Assembly (NCBI GenBank): GCA_961205875.1
Contig: OY540812.1
Location: 22,701,098 to 22,765,097 of the forward strand
DNA length: 64,000 bases
From: Sialis fuliginosa
Taxonomy: Eukaryota; Arthropoda; Insecta; Megaloptera; Sialidae
Direction of reading: 5' to 3'
The position numbers and the translations under genes were made by a program. Of this stretch, positions 38,901 through 49,460 are shown in pieces; the stretch's first letter is position 1, and the number at the start of each line of letters is the position of its first letter. The notes beneath the pieces were generated by a model. The model worked only from the letters and a program-made list of their open reading frames with translations. It was not told the DNA's origin and did not search any database.

Positions 38901-41900
38901 TGTAACTTGAACAAAAATATAACTTTTTCAACTTGGAACAATCTCTTACTTTCCAGAATTTTTAATAAATTCCCTAACTTTCCAGAAAGTGGACACTCTG
39001 CGCTAATATGGCCAGTTTCATACACCGGTATAGTGTAATAACATAATAAATATCACGGAAAATTTGGAAACAATTAATTGTTTTTGTTTATATAATTTTA
39101 AATTCGGGTATTTAGGTTAAGTGCTTTTATTATGTAAGCAATACACAACAATAATGAACGTCAGCTAATCTGTATAATAACAGTTTAAATGCAAACAATT
39201 TTAAAATAAATTAGTAAGGGTATTTCATATCAAATAAAAATATTAAATATATCAATTAATAATTTTATACAGGATCGGTGTTACATTCCGGGGGAGGGAC
39301 TCTTCTAATGAAATAATGAAATTTTTTTCTTTAATATAATTATTAAGAGGTAAGAACTTAAAAAATTAAATTTTGAACAATTTTAATATTTATAATATAT
39401 ACTTATTTTGAAGTTCTATATTTATTTGAATATATACAATGAGTATTGTAATTTAGCATTCATAAAAGACTCCATAATAAAATATTTAATTGTTCTGTTT
39501 CTTACAAGTCAGCATCATTTATTGCCAAGGCTTTCTACAACTATATACAATATACATATAACATCAGCTGTTGTTAATAAATATATAAAAGTACCTTTCA
39601 AGTTCAAGTACATAATAAAATTATAATCACCACTGCAGCCTACAGTTTTATACAATGTTGACCAAAAAAAAACAAAAAACAATATTTTGGTATTTAAAAA
39701 TATATAGGTTTTGTTGCTATTTTGTCAATGTGTTGTTGTTTTGTCGTTTTGGTCTAAACATGCCGTTATACAAAACTTTTTAAATGAAACAGTGAGTCCA
39801 CAATTATTACAAAAAAATCAATGCTTTTTCCAGGTTTTCTTGTACTAAAAAAACAGTTTTCCTGATCGTATCCTCTATTGTCGTAAAACACCTAGAAATG
39901 ATTTTTCGCAACTTGTTTTTACAAAACAACGTTTCATTTTAGAACTTTACACACATATTCATTGATACTTGATTATGTTGTAGAACCTTGTATACAAAGT
40001 AAAATAATATAATAAAGTATACGAGTTACATATTACTTAACTCGACAGAAATTTGTCATGAATTTTACAGTTCCGGTAGGATGAGGAGCCGTAATAAAAT
40101 CGTATTCCTAATTGAAGGAACTAGGAACATACAAAATTTCAAGTCAATCAGACGATTGGTCCATAAAATATGATCGTCACCAGTTTCAAAAACATATTAT
40201 AAAAACGCGTTCAACCTTTTTCTAACTGTTTATAGAAGCAGTTAATATAATATTTACTAAACTTATTGCTGGGGTCATAAGTATTATGTAATATTATTTT
40301 CAAAATATTATGTATTTTCTATTTTTTTACACATTCTATGCATATTTTTGAAAGAATATAGTTTATTATTATAATTATTATAGTACCTTTAGGCATATAT
40401 TCGAAACCATAATATATGTATATATATAAAGTATACTTTAAAAATGCAAATAAATAAAACATTGATTTTTCTAAACTAGAATACCCTTGTAAATAAGAAA
40501 AATAAATAATTTTATGTTGTTTTTTTTCTACACTATTCTACTTTAACCTTTACTTGCGCTGATCAGTCAATTAGCAAAATCCCACATTCTTTCTAGTACA
40601 CAATCAATACTATACATATTCTGGTATCAAAAAACTAACCAAACGATTTAAAAGTAAACTAAAGTTTCACTAATAATCGGTATAATTTGGATTAGATTAA
40701 AACACCTTCTTAATAATTTAATGTAAAGCTGCTATCATTTTTAATGTGTACGCTGTAACAAACATTCCTTTTAGACTGCTGATTTTTACTTAACGCGCAT
40801 GTGCTAAATTATTTTAAAAAACTATTCAACTGTCTTTTAAATTGGATATCCTGCAAAAAGCGTTTAGTAAGGTTTGGGTTTCAAGTCTAGACCACATTAC
40901 TTATAATAGCGAACATAAGCAGACGTATTAAATTATGTACATATATTGTAGTAGTATAGGTAATAATATGTTAATTATAAAAGTTGCGGAAATATATACA
41001 AATTGCTAATTTGTTGGTCTATTTCAGAACTTCTAAAGAAAAGAAAAAAAGGTTTATGATATATAAGTTACATAACTTAGTAATTTATATATTAATCAAA
41101 TGAAAGGTTTGCTGTCAAGGATAACTACATTTATTTCATATTATTTCCTTAATATAGAAATACTCAACATCAGGAATTAGTTGAATCTGTGATATAGCGA
41201 GGTTATTTACAATACAGGTGTACATAAAAAGTCAAGAGCCTGCATGCAAATTAAATCAGTTTCTGAATGTATGTGATTTGCGTATTTTTAAATTAAACAG
41301 AAATATTTTAAAGAAAATTTATAATTTCACAATTTGACCAAAGTAAGTTCAAAACTATAATATATTTTTTCATTCTATTGTTTATTTTGCGTTTATTTTG
41401 TCCTTAGGCACTGAACAAAATAACTTTTATAACTTCACATTTCAATTTTAGAACTGTACACTTATAAAATAACCCCTGTCATTTAAGAAGTTACTATTTA
41501 TACCAAAACATTGAGAAATTTTGTATAATTCAGGAAGGTTATTTAAATCTAAATTATGAATATCTTAAAATAATTCAGAATAATAACATGATTTAAGCCC
41601 AGAAGCCAATTAATGAATCAACTGAATCAAACTCAGTTTTTCTAGTGCCTAAATCACAGTTTTCCCGACCTTTCGCCGCTCTCGTTAATGCGCATATTAT
41701 TGTTAATTCATCAAAAGCGTATGTATAGCGTACACATTAACATTTTTTAATAAAAGACGTACATACGATAGTAATGCTACAAAAGCAATCCTATATGTAT
41801 GGTCGTATGTAATTTTCAATAACAAATGCATTGATTTTAAATTAGATTGACTCCACTATTCGTGTATATATGCATATGTGAATATAAATAATATATGATT

Positions 41901-41985
41901 GATATATGTATTTACTGTACTTACCACTTTTGTTATCCATAATGTCATGGTATTTTTCAATAACCTCTGTAACTAAGTGCGCCAT
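20950..41985 (-). CDS. Elongation of very long chain fatty acids protein (ELOVL family), complete
   Basis: Seven coding exons: 41925-41985, 24317-24507, 23407-23487, 23035-23197, 22218-22354, 21533-21715 and 20950-21141. All are GT-AG and in phase, giving 335 residues. It starts MAHLVTEVIEKYHDIMDNKS, then DPRVNDW and LGPRLMENRKPFDLR. Family motifs follow in order: KFTEFFDT (about 123-130), HVIHH with the catalytic histidine box (His146, His149, His150), NTFVHIVMYFYY (176-187) and TSFQMVQF (207-214). Several hydrophobic membrane spans separate them. The tail is Asn/Gly-rich and ends KKDK, a dilysine (KKxx) ER-retrieval signal. The enzyme is the condensing 3-ketoacyl-CoA synthase of microsomal fatty acid elongation, and resembles insect ELOVL4/7-like (AAEL008004-type) proteins. 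The start exon opens with an acceptor at 41993, so a non-coding first exon lies further upstream. The first coding intron is 17.4 kb. Substrate chain length cannot be read from sequence. Confidence 0.97.
23922..24255. mobile_element. hAT-type MITE inside an elongase intron
   Basis: Ends CAGTGGCGTAGC and GCTACGCCACTG are inverted repeats. Flanking octamers AAGAACTC (23914-23921) and AAGGACTC (24256-24263) match at 7 of 8 positions. GGGCGCCA motifs recur near both ends. At 334 bp it has no transposase. It lies in the intron between coding exons 24317-24507 and 23407-23487, only 62 bp from the donor side of the former. Confidence 0.75.
24850..25160. repeat. Probable transposon fragment in the long elongase intron
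   Basis: GGGGACCTCCAAAGA at 24848 and GGGACCTCCAAAAATTA at 25090, with nearby GAGGCCCC and GGGCCTC stretches, suggest related terminal or subterminal sequences. Boundaries are unclear and nothing is coding. Confidence 0.3.
25278..25298. repeat. (TG)n microsatellite
   Basis: An uninterrupted TG dinucleotide run of about 10 units. Confidence 0.9.
26131..26269. mobile_element. Short Tc1/mariner-like MITE with TA duplication
   Basis: Left end GGTCAGGACACGAGC and the reverse complement of the right end (GGTCAGGATACAAGA) are inverted repeats. TA lies directly outside both ends (26129-26130, 26270-26271). At 139 bp it has no coding capacity. Confidence 0.55.
27450..27860 (+). pseudogene. Decayed non-LTR retrotransposon, C-terminal end of ORF2
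   Basis: The segment reads AHASIVLADELPIQLLAAQR, then (in a shifted frame) YQEAWKNIW, STKGR-like SSKGR, and finally LLTQFLTGHGDFGIHLHHIG and KALSPDCTTCLAPDSPIHRL. This matches the tail of R1/I-type LINE polyproteins after the RNase H region, including the LTxFLTGHGxF...C..C...H block. Frameshifts and a missing C-terminus show it is dead. It lies in the long elongase intron on the opposite strand. Confidence 0.7.
29786..29859. repeat. Compact inverted repeat (hairpin)
   Basis: GATTACACTGAGCGAGTTTA at 29786-29805 pairs with the reverse complement at 29840-29859 with one mismatch. The loop itself contains a second GTAAACTCGC-type half. It sits just after a hAT-like end (GGCGCCCCTG, 29771-29780) and a 15-bp C run at about 29616. 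Confidence 0.6.
30859..31010. mobile_element. PIF/Harbinger-like MITE family B, truncated copy
   Basis: It starts TGTCCGGTTAAC after TTA. Its interior (GGGATATCAAA, CTATGACAGTTATCTTG, CTCGCACGCG, ACCAACG, AAAACAGTGGTGATATTATG) matches the full element at 57273-57603. The second end is lost. Confidence 0.6.
31117..31565. repeat. Three diverged copies of a dyad-rich block
   Basis: GCTAGCACACTTGCTCGTAA plus TTAGCACTAAATGTGCGCTAAT (31117-31195) recurs as AAATTAGCACTAAATATG...TTTGCTAATTTAAG (31288-31365) and as GCTGGCACACTCGCTTGTAA plus TTAGCATTAAATAGGCTCTA (31482-31560). Each copy carries a short dyad around TTAGCACTAAAT and CGCTAATTTAGT. It is probably a degenerate tandem or several related MITE ends. 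Confidence 0.45.
31858..32075. other. CpG-rich island in AT-rich intron, open on both strands
   Basis: The block is dense in CG dinucleotides. On the plus strand it is part of a 97-codon frame; on the minus strand an ATG opens 39 codons starting MSDDPLRLFNRGIDLASRG. Neither resembles a family I know. It lies in the long first intron of the elongase and could be an alternative promoter or first exon, or foreign DNA. No splice signal in the right phase for the elongase was found. Confidence 0.3.
32591..32951. mobile_element. Hairpin element: tRNA-like sequence between 110-bp inverted repeats
   Basis: TTAGGGTTGTAGTAGTGGCA at 32591 pairs with its reverse complement ending at 32951. The arms run to about 32700 and from about 32845 and are almost complementary throughout. 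The 145-bp centre holds a tRNA-like region (about 32750-32815) with GGTTCGATCC at 32796-32805, a perfect B box for RNA polymerase III, and an A-box-like TAGCGCTACGGGCTG region before it, as in arthropod tRNA-derived SINE heads. The A-box is imperfect and no cloverleaf with paired acceptor stem is obvious, so it is not a functional tRNA gene. Confidence 0.65.
33565..33765. mobile_element. Probable hAT-like MITE
   Basis: CATTAGTGGCGGAATT on the left and ATTCCTGCGCCAATG on the right are imperfect inverted repeats with G/C-rich runs inside (CTGCCCCTCCCCC). The exact ends and target duplication are not clear. Confidence 0.35.
34051..34195. mobile_element. piggyBac-like MITE (TTAA, CCCTTTGAGT ends)
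   Basis: TTAA flanks both ends (34047-34050 and 34196-34199). The terminal inverted repeats are CCCTTTGAGTCCC and GGTACTCAAAGGG. A TTAA target and CCC-starting ends are the hallmark of piggyBac. At 145 bp it is non-autonomous. Confidence 0.75.
34864..34955. repeat. Dispersed repeat fragment (AGCCCGCGGCTTCACTCGCG)
   Basis: The GC-rich motif is often found at the ends of insect retroelement or Helitron-like families. The following sequence GATTTTTGAAAAATATAGTT is found in reverse complement at about 48820-48845, so this is part of a multi-copy family in the window. Confidence 0.45.
35384..35888. mobile_element. piggyBac-like MITE (TTAA, CCCATTAACGCCC ends)
   Basis: TTAA flanks both ends (35380-35383, 35889-35892). 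CCCATTAACGCCC and the right-end GGGCATTAATGGG are inverted repeats with one mismatch. The 505-bp interior has no transposase. Distinct in end sequence from the element at 34051. Confidence 0.8.
36398..36938. mobile_element. hAT-type non-autonomous element with perfect 8-bp duplication
   Basis: CAGTGTTGCCAG on the left and CTGGCAACACTG on the right are perfect inverted repeats. CTGATACG is found on both sides (36390-36397 and 36939-36946), an exact 8-bp target duplication. The CGTACTTTTTAG and CGGTTTT...CGTAC motifs repeat subterminally. At 541 bp no transposase remains. Confidence 0.88.
37200..37356. repeat. Probable hAT end with long C run
   Basis: A run of about 17 C bases (from 37326) is followed by GTTACTATGCTACTG, close to the right end of the hAT MITE at 9934-10104 (GTTACTACGCCACTG). 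A matching left end is not clear. Confidence 0.35.
37790..38834. mobile_element. PIF/Harbinger-like MITE family A, interrupted by a hAT element
   Basis: TGCTCGGTATTATAAAG on the left and the right-end TATAACCGGGCA are the outer tips of inverted repeats of about 65 bp that continue through GCAAATTAGCTCCCAGCTAA and CGCTATCT. TTA flanks both ends (37787-37789, 38835-38837). Removing the 739-bp hAT insert and one target copy leaves a 298-bp element. Related copies are at 5713 and 59308. Confidence 0.8.
37947..38685. mobile_element. hAT-type element (CAGGGCTGTGGAGTCGG ends) nested in a MITE
   Basis: CAGGGCTGTGGAGTCGG and CCGACTCCACAGCCCTG are perfect inverted repeats. CATAAAAT lies on both sides (37939-37946, 38686-38693), an exact 8-bp duplication. 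GGAGTCGGAGTCG repeats densely near both ends. The middle (38120-38430) contains a module also found inverted at 3118-3640. It has no transposase and was inserted after the host MITE. Confidence 0.9.
38838..41924. other. Distal part of the long elongase intron
   Basis: Very AT-rich with no supported exon. A G-rich patch occurs at 39290-39300. I see no complete mobile element. Confidence 0.4.
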
Positions 41986-42660
41986 TTTTTTATCTGGAAT
42001 AAAAAAAAATGCTATTAATAAAAATATTCAAATCAAAAATCTGCTGGCTATATATCAATAAGGACAAATTTCAGAGGGTATATTTACAATAACTTTTTTC
42101 TTGCATTTAATCATAGAACAAGAATACAAGACGAAGTTGACAAATCCGTGTTAAGTATGCATGTAAAACTCTATAGTGCTTTCGATTTTACCGATATTTC
42201 TCGTAAACGGTTAGTCTTGTGAAAAATTAACAAAGTACTTTTTATCATAAATATTTATGCAAAAAAAAAAACAATTTCATATTTATGTACAAAAAGAAGA
42301 AACTCATAGACTCATTGGCCTCATACACTCCTGGTTTCAATAATTATCGGTTGATACTGAAAATCGATAACACTTATATACTTATATCTTTCAAAAACTT
42401 GAAATAAATAAAAACTACCTTTTGCCAAAATCGTTGAGGCGCTGAAGTTCCTTCGCAAAAAATGTTCGGATACATGTTCATATGAAAATAACACCTTCGA
42501 TACACTGTTTGAGATGCCAGTCCTTAATCGTTTTTTTTTTTATAGTAACTTCACAATGACACCAGATGGAATATAAGGACACTGATGGGCCAAACATACG
42601 AGATTTAGACGTACTAAGTGGGGGAGAGGGAGGGGGGAGGAGCTGATACATTGGATTATA

Positions 42661-43506
42661 CAGTGCGTTCACGATGAAAGGAACAAATTCGTTTAAAATT
42701 CAGGTAATTATTTTGTGCAAAAACGCTCGGACCCATCGATTAGTATTTTTAGTTGCGGATTTTTTGACATAAGAAAATTGTATACAGGGTGTTTCAGGAA
42801 AAACATATGCAGTCATTATTGATTTTTTTAAATAGAACACCCTATATATTATACCATTTTTGAATTGTGGGATAAATTCTGAACACTTTTTGTACAGCAT
42901 ATTATATCTCTAAAATCAGTGGGTTTCGAAATAATGACGTTTGAAAATTGACATTTTGAAATACACACAAGTCAAATAAAATGTATAAATTGAAAAAATA
43001 AACTTTGAATATTTTTTAAAAGCCAACAAAAACATCCTGGTATTGCAAAAAAAAGAAAAAAAGAAGAAAAAAAAAGAAAAAAAAGGAAAAAAAAAAGTTC
43101 AATGTTTTTTCTTTTTTTTGCAATACCAGGATGTTTTTGTTGGTTTTTAAAAAAATATTCAAAGTTTATTTTTTCAATTTATACATTTTATTTGACTTGT
43201 GTGTATTTCAAAATGTCAATTTTCAAACGTCATTATTCCGAAAACCGCTGATTTTAGAGATATGATATGTTATACAAAAAGTATTCAGAATACACCGTAC
43301 AATTCAAAAATGGCATAATATATAAGGTGTTCCATTTAAAAAAATCAATGATAACTGTATATGTTCTTTTTGAGACATCCTGTATACAATTTTCTTATGT
43401 CAAAAAATCCGTAACAAAAAATACTAATCGACGGGTCCGAGCGTTTTTCCATAAAATAATTACCTGAATTTTAAACGAATTTATTCCTTTCATCGTGAAC
43501 GCACTG
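42661..43506. mobile_element. Foldback element with two ~400-bp inverted arms and TA duplication
   Basis: The tips are CAGTGCGTTCACGATGAAAGG on the left and its reverse complement on the right, with TA outside each (42659-42660, 43507-43508). The arms run 42661-43061 and 43105-43506 with scattered mismatches, and the 43-bp loop is A/G-rich. Each arm carries a 66-codon frame reading outwards (42700-42900 minus, 43267-43467 plus). The two peptides agree at about 51 of 66 positions with mostly amino-acid-changing differences, so they are probably not maintained proteins. The TA target and CAGT ends fit Tc1/mariner-type mobilisation. Confidence 0.85.
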
Positions 43507-43719
43507 TATTAATAAAATAAAACGTCATTAAAAATATGAAAATATGGAAATATCGTGCCATTATTAAACGAAAATTGACATTCATTTAGTCGTTATTATA
43601 TCATGGCTATGTTATGTTTCCATCCCTGCGTACGAATATATGTACAATATTGTGTAAATTAATTGAATCATTCTGTTTTTCATTTTTTGCATATAATGTT
43701 TTGGGGGTGTTTTTCATAC

Positions 43720-44040
43720 AGGGGGGGTTGGATCTTTGGTGCCAATCCAAGGTATGATGAACAGCCAAAAATACAAATCGATGTTGGAACACAATTTGAA
43801 CAAAGAACTTGAAGTGCCAACCCCAAGAAAAAGCAATTCCTTAACAGGACTCTGCTCCCTGCCACAAGTCGAAATGTTGAAATATTTCCAGGATAAGGAG
43901 ATAACTGTTCTAGATTGGCCCGGTAATTCACCCGATCTGAACCCTATTGAGAATTTATAAGCTATTTGTAAAGCTAGATTGTGCAAAATCGACTGCACTA
44001 CAAAAACAAAAATGATAGAAGCGGTCATTCAGGTTATAAT
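43720..44040 (+). pseudogene. Tc1-like transposase remnant (C-terminal part)
   Basis: The frame at 43736-43960 contains YFQDKEITVLDWPGNSPDLN and PIENL, the conserved block around the last catalytic acidic residue of Tc1-type DDE transposases. An in-frame stop replaces the next codon, after which AICKARLCKIDCTTKTKMIE continues in the same family pattern. The upstream catalytic blocks are frameshifted or lost. It begins about 200 bp after the foldback element, which has Tc1/mariner-like TA boundaries. Confidence 0.75.
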
Positions 44041-46227
44041 TTTGTAAAAATATTATTTTACAAGCAATAACGGTTTTACCATACTAACTGCCTATGATTC
44101 CATTAATTTGCACAATACTGTACCTAATATTATTGATTATTATTGATGAGCAACATCAATTCGATGATTACGTATCATTTTGTCAAAATACTATTAAAAT
44201 ACATAAACAAAGTTTGAATTTCGTTTTTTTGTAGATATTAAATAATATTTTTAAATGTTTATTGAATGTTTCATATTTAAAACATAAGATCTATAAAATC
44301 TGCATTGTATGTACATACATTAAATGAACACGTACATTTGTACATACGAGTGTGTATAATGTAGACTAATTTTAAAGTTCATCAAAATTATGGTGCCTAA
44401 TTCAAATATGTAATTAAACAACTGATTAATGGTGAACAAAAAATACACGACATAATTACGTACACGTATATTAACAGTACCACTAATTTAGTCAACAATG
44501 GTATTAATTAGTGCAAAAGACATTAAATATTTACAAGGTGCATTTGAAGATACGCATATCTTAATTATTATTTTTATTACGTTGGTAAAAATGATGTTTC
44601 AATTAAAAATATATCAAAATTTAAAATAACAGTTTTATAGCACTTATTTACGTAAGGATTTTGGAGGGAGGGGGTGGGGGGTCAGGAAATGTTTGGAAAA
44701 ATGCATTTAATATTGCAATTTCAAAACAGTTTTCACGTTGAAAATCAATTACGCATAACGAAATAAAAAATAAAAACCTTTGCGTACCCCATTTGGCCAA
44801 CACTGGATCACAGTGATCAAGTCGTTTTACCTTTTGCCTTATCATTTGGTATATATATTTCAGGAATTAAATTTTTTAAGGTATCACTTAACTTCCCCTT
44901 GAAGTTTATAATCAAATTAAAAAATAAGCAATGATACCTGAGGGCGAATTTAAGTAGATTATTGACTTCTGAATGTAAGGCGCGTAGCTTTAGTTGTTAT
45001 TTAAGCCAATGTTTTCATTTATTGCAATGTATATTAATATTTTTCGAAAAGTACACTTAAAGAGCCCTAAATAAATCCATTGTAACAGGTGGTGAAATAT
45101 TGATTGAAACTAGAAACCAAGAAGTATTTTCTTATAGTTGTTTATTTGAATTTTTACAAATATGTGGTAATGGCGTATAACATAAGTTTATTTTGGGTGT
45201 ATTATACAACACCGGTACATCAATAGTTTTATGTTTTCTGCACTGTTTGCGATATATGTAGGACTACACTCAAAATGAATCTGAAATGTACATCGCTGAT
45301 ATAGGTATATAGGTTATACCTACATTTATGTACTATGGGCTTCAGAAGTCGTCTGCCACCCAAAAGGTCAGAATCGCTTACAACATACTCAAAAATATTA
45401 AGACAAACATCATCGGTTATCTTTTTCTAGGGCAGAGCTTATATAATTACATCATTTTAAATAACAACACAAATATACGTCCATTTCATCAATTAATTTA
45501 TATCAAGTTTAACATATTTAAATACTAAAATTAGCAATATAAAATATTTATTGAGTTAGTTAATTTTCAATAGATTACATAATAATTTAATCGCACAAAT
45601 ATATTTATGAGTACTATAAACGAAGAGTCCTTTATCTAGAAAATGAGTTTCAAAATATCTGTCTTTGGTACATACATGGAGAACTGAATTAAATATTATA
45701 ATAGTCAAATGAGTGATAAGCGAATAATACATAATAAAATATTTAGTCATTCTATGTATTTTAAAATAAATTATATATCTGTGTTTAATTTATGTTTGGA
45801 AAATTACCCATTATAGTTAATTTTAAATATAACAAATATGTTTCTAGAAACAGGTAGTATACATATTAAAATCAAGCAAAAAATAAATAAAAAAAACATA
45901 AACCAGACGTTATTCCAATTTTGTATTAATTAATAACAACTTGTTGTTACATAATATAAGAATATACAATTTACGTATGCGATAAAAAAAATGTGTTCTT
46001 TTATAAATACAGTCGTATGTTTAGTGTTCAGAGCCGTACTTATGAACAGACACTAGTTAATGGCCTCGTGAGGGCAGAGTTTACTTGCTGGCTATAAAAA
46101 TTGTGTTTCTCGATTCGCCCACTATAAATTTATGTATTATTATTCTTGCACCATGGGTCACTAAATATCTATGTACAATTCTGTTTGTGTTGTTGTATAT
46201 TTGAAATGTATTTTCATGAATTATTCG
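44041..46227. other. AT-rich stretch upstream of the elongase start exon
   Basis: No supported coding exon. A G-rich run at 44665-44685 and simple AT sequence are all I see. It may be intronic if the elongase promoter lies near 54.9 kb. Confidence 0.4.
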
Positions 46228-46830
46228 TTTTTAAGGTTCCAAAGAAACCCTATTAATATCACTTTGTCGTCCGTCCGTCCGTCCTTTTCAGTCAAAGCAA
46301 AATATCTCGTAAGCTATATAAACTAGAAACTTGAAATTTTTACTGAACATGTAAAATGATGCCCTCTAGTAAAAGATGTACAAATTTGATGAAAACATAT
46401 TTTTTTAGGAGGGTATACCAAGACGTTTGGGGTGTCAAAATGTAGATATTGATCAGTAGAATTTGGCCCTATTTTATATTTTTCTCTAACTCAAAAATGG
46501 CGCAATCAAAGCGCTCCAAGCAGTATTTTATTTTGTCCCCGTCCCACCACTGGCTCAAAAAATCTGAAAAAATTGTTATTATGGCTTTGATGGGACTACC
46601 AACGACAAATACTAAAGTCAACAATATCATTTTAAATTTTGGAATAATAGGGAGGGGGGTCGATTTTTTTTTAATTTTCATATTTAGGCATTTGGGGTGT
46701 CGAAATGTAGATTTCAATTAGTATACTACGACCATATTTTTTTTCTAACTCAAAAATGCACCTGTAAGTGCCTCCAAACACATAGTACGTACTTCGGAAC
46801 CCTTATGACATACACTCGTGTATGTCTTGA
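46228..46830 (+). repeat. Dispersed repeat with GTCCGTCCGTCC start, inverted copy at 57.97 kb
   Basis: It begins GGTTCCAAAGAAACCC with a TCCG tandem and ends near GACATACACTCGTGTATGTC. Internal blocks (TTTGATGGGACTACCAACGA, CAAATACTAAAGTCAACAAT, TTCGGAACCC) recur in reverse complement at 57965-58290. It also contains an internal direct repeat: TTTGGGGTGTC plus AAATGTAGAT (46428 and 46691). No coding capacity. Confidence 0.6.
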
Positions 46831-48514
46831 CCGAATGTTTTTATAATGAATCAACTCGAGTCAGGCAGTATCTTCAAAAATATTCTTTTTTTGTTTACTT
46901 CATTCAGCAATAATTAATAATAATATTTCAGTCATTAATTGGTTATATTATATTAAGTTACAAAAATAGATTAATATCGGTATGAATTGGTAGCGTCGTT
47001 GGTTAAAATATTTTTATTATGTCATTTATATTCGACTGAAGAGATCAACTGAAACGGCTGAAATGATTTAAATATAAAAAATTAATTTAGTTTAATTAAT
47101 TTAATAACTAGTCATCACAAATATGATATTTATATTACCTTAAGTTTAAATGTATAATATCTAATAATCTTTTGGAAAATTACTGCAACTATTAACAATA
47201 CCTAGTTTTTATTTCTATTCCACAAATAATGATTTTAAATTGTTAGAAACATCAAAAATGACCATAAATTAGAAAGTAAAAATTTAACATCATTACAGGC
47301 GTTCTTAATTATATTATCTCAATTTTAAATAAGACATTTTTCCACGCTTTTTTACTATCGAGGACATGTTTTTCTGTCAAACAACAAATTATTGCAATTT
47401 ATGTTAAATTTTAATGAATCGTAAAAGTAGTTATATATATTTTCTAAATTTTTCTGTTACAAAACGGAGTATAATATGTAAAAAGTTTTAATAGTTTAAG
47501 TTTGTCTAACCTTTTATCCCAATGTAGCTCCGGTACAATGACTTCTATTGTTAGAAACATTATATGATTTGCCCTTGTATATAAAGCCATGAAATTTAAT
47601 TATCACAGATAATATTGGACTATTACATAAATGTACGGTAATTGGTAAACACTATGAAATATAAAAGAATAGTTTATTATGTAAAATAAAAAGTGTATTA
47701 TAATAAATGTGTTGAGGATATCAGCTGTCGATAGCTCGGCCGTTGTTGTTGCCCCTTTTTTGATATGCCTCGGGTTGATAATCAAAGTATAACAAATAAA
47801 AAGAAACTCACTTTTTTTAGATAATTTATTATAAAGAAATGGAGAATATAAAATATAAAATAAGTGGCTCAGACAAATATATAATGTAAATGGATATCTT
47901 AATTACTAGTTGACATTTACGTCCAGTATTATCAAGTTGAACTAAATGCTCCTTTAACTAACCGTCATACTATTAACAGAACCAAGCATATATTTAATCA
48001 AATTGGTTTTTAATTTTCTACACTATTTTTACATTTTACATTTTTCATTGAAAGCCTTAATATTGATCTAAATCACGTTTGTAATATACAAAATTTAGGT
48101 TAAAGGAGTTTTAAATTGCTTGATAATATCGGGCATTAGTTTTATAAATCAAACACACAATTTTTAGTAACTTAAACAAAATGAATGATTAAAATTAGTA
48201 CAGCAAAGTCCATAGTTATTACTTTTATTTTTATGTTTACAGTAAACAAACGTCATATGAATAATTGAATAAATTTTCCCTTTCATTGGAAAATTCTTAT
48301 GGATATGTAATATAAAATCAATACTTGTCTGTCCAGTAAAATAAAATAAGTCATGGGTATTTCCTGACACTAATGGGGCGAGTTTTAAAAATCTTCCGTA
48401 GATGCATTTGTTTAAATATATCAAACATTATAATGTGATTGTGTATTATTTATTATTATTATTTAGTTACTAAAATTATGCCAGTGGTATACGTAACGTA
48501 GCGTTTAAAAATAT

Positions 48515-48760
48515 ATATATTATAAACTAAAACGTCTCTCTGTCTGTCTGTCCGTTAATGCGCTTATCATTTGAGAACCACTTATCCGATTTACGTGTTT
48601 TTTTTTAAATTCGTAGTTATGTTCTTTGCCCAAATTTTAGTACTTATATATCTTATTACGTTAAGGTAAAATAAGGAATAAGCAGTGACGATAATAGTAT
48701 CAACTCGGATAACAGTTTACCGCCAGCGTGCTCTTTTGCAATACGCTGCCTAAACCGTTA
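48515..48760. repeat. Dispersed repeat (CGTCTCTCTGTCTGTCTGTCC), copy 1
   Basis: The CTGTCTGTCTGTCC start, CTTATC..GAGAACCACTTATC, GATTTACGTGTTTTTTT and GGAATAAGCAGTGACGA appear in the same order in copy 2 at 50575-50755. A further segment to about 48860 is shared inverted with 34890-34940. Confidence 0.6.
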
Positions 48761-49460
48761 AATAAATGAACAATAGAATGTAGTAAAGAATTGTGTAGAA
48801 TAAAAAGATCTAAAATAATTCAACTATATTTTTCAAAAATCCTCAACAATAATTCCGTTAAGTTTAAGTTTTATTTTTGTAGATTTTATAAATAATAAAT
48901 AAAGTAATCTGTAGTTTGTCTCTTTTCGTTTATTCCGCTATAAACAATCATAATAAGAAAATAATTTTTATAAAAACTGTAGCAAGATAACTAACTTCCA
49001 TATAATTAGAGCTCAGGTATTATTAGTCAATAATAAATAGTTTATTCAATGTCATATTCATATACATATATATTTTAATTAGATTACACCAACAGAATAA
49101 AATGATCATAAAAATATATTGAAATGTTTGTTATTTTATAAAAATAATAACGAAATCTTATTTATTTTCAAACTGGTATGTTAAATTATGTTAAACGTTA
49201 ACATGTTTTATTTCACTTGACAAAAAAATTAAGTGGCACATATTTACTTCTATACTAAATAAGTGTGAATTTATAATTACGATGTGTGTATCTGCTCTTA
49301 AAATATGCATTACTAATTCGCTGTCGGTATGTTTGAAATGCTCTTTAATGATAATCAATAAAATATTTGTACATTTTTTTTAATCAAAGCAATTAATAAT
49401 AGTTTATTTTTCTGCACTCTCTCCCCCTAAAAAATCTTCAAAAATAGCCGAAAATATCAA

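Noticed and set aside
42700..43467. Two similar 66-residue proteins
   Set aside because: They are mirror products of the two arms of one foldback element and their differences are mostly amino-acid-changing.
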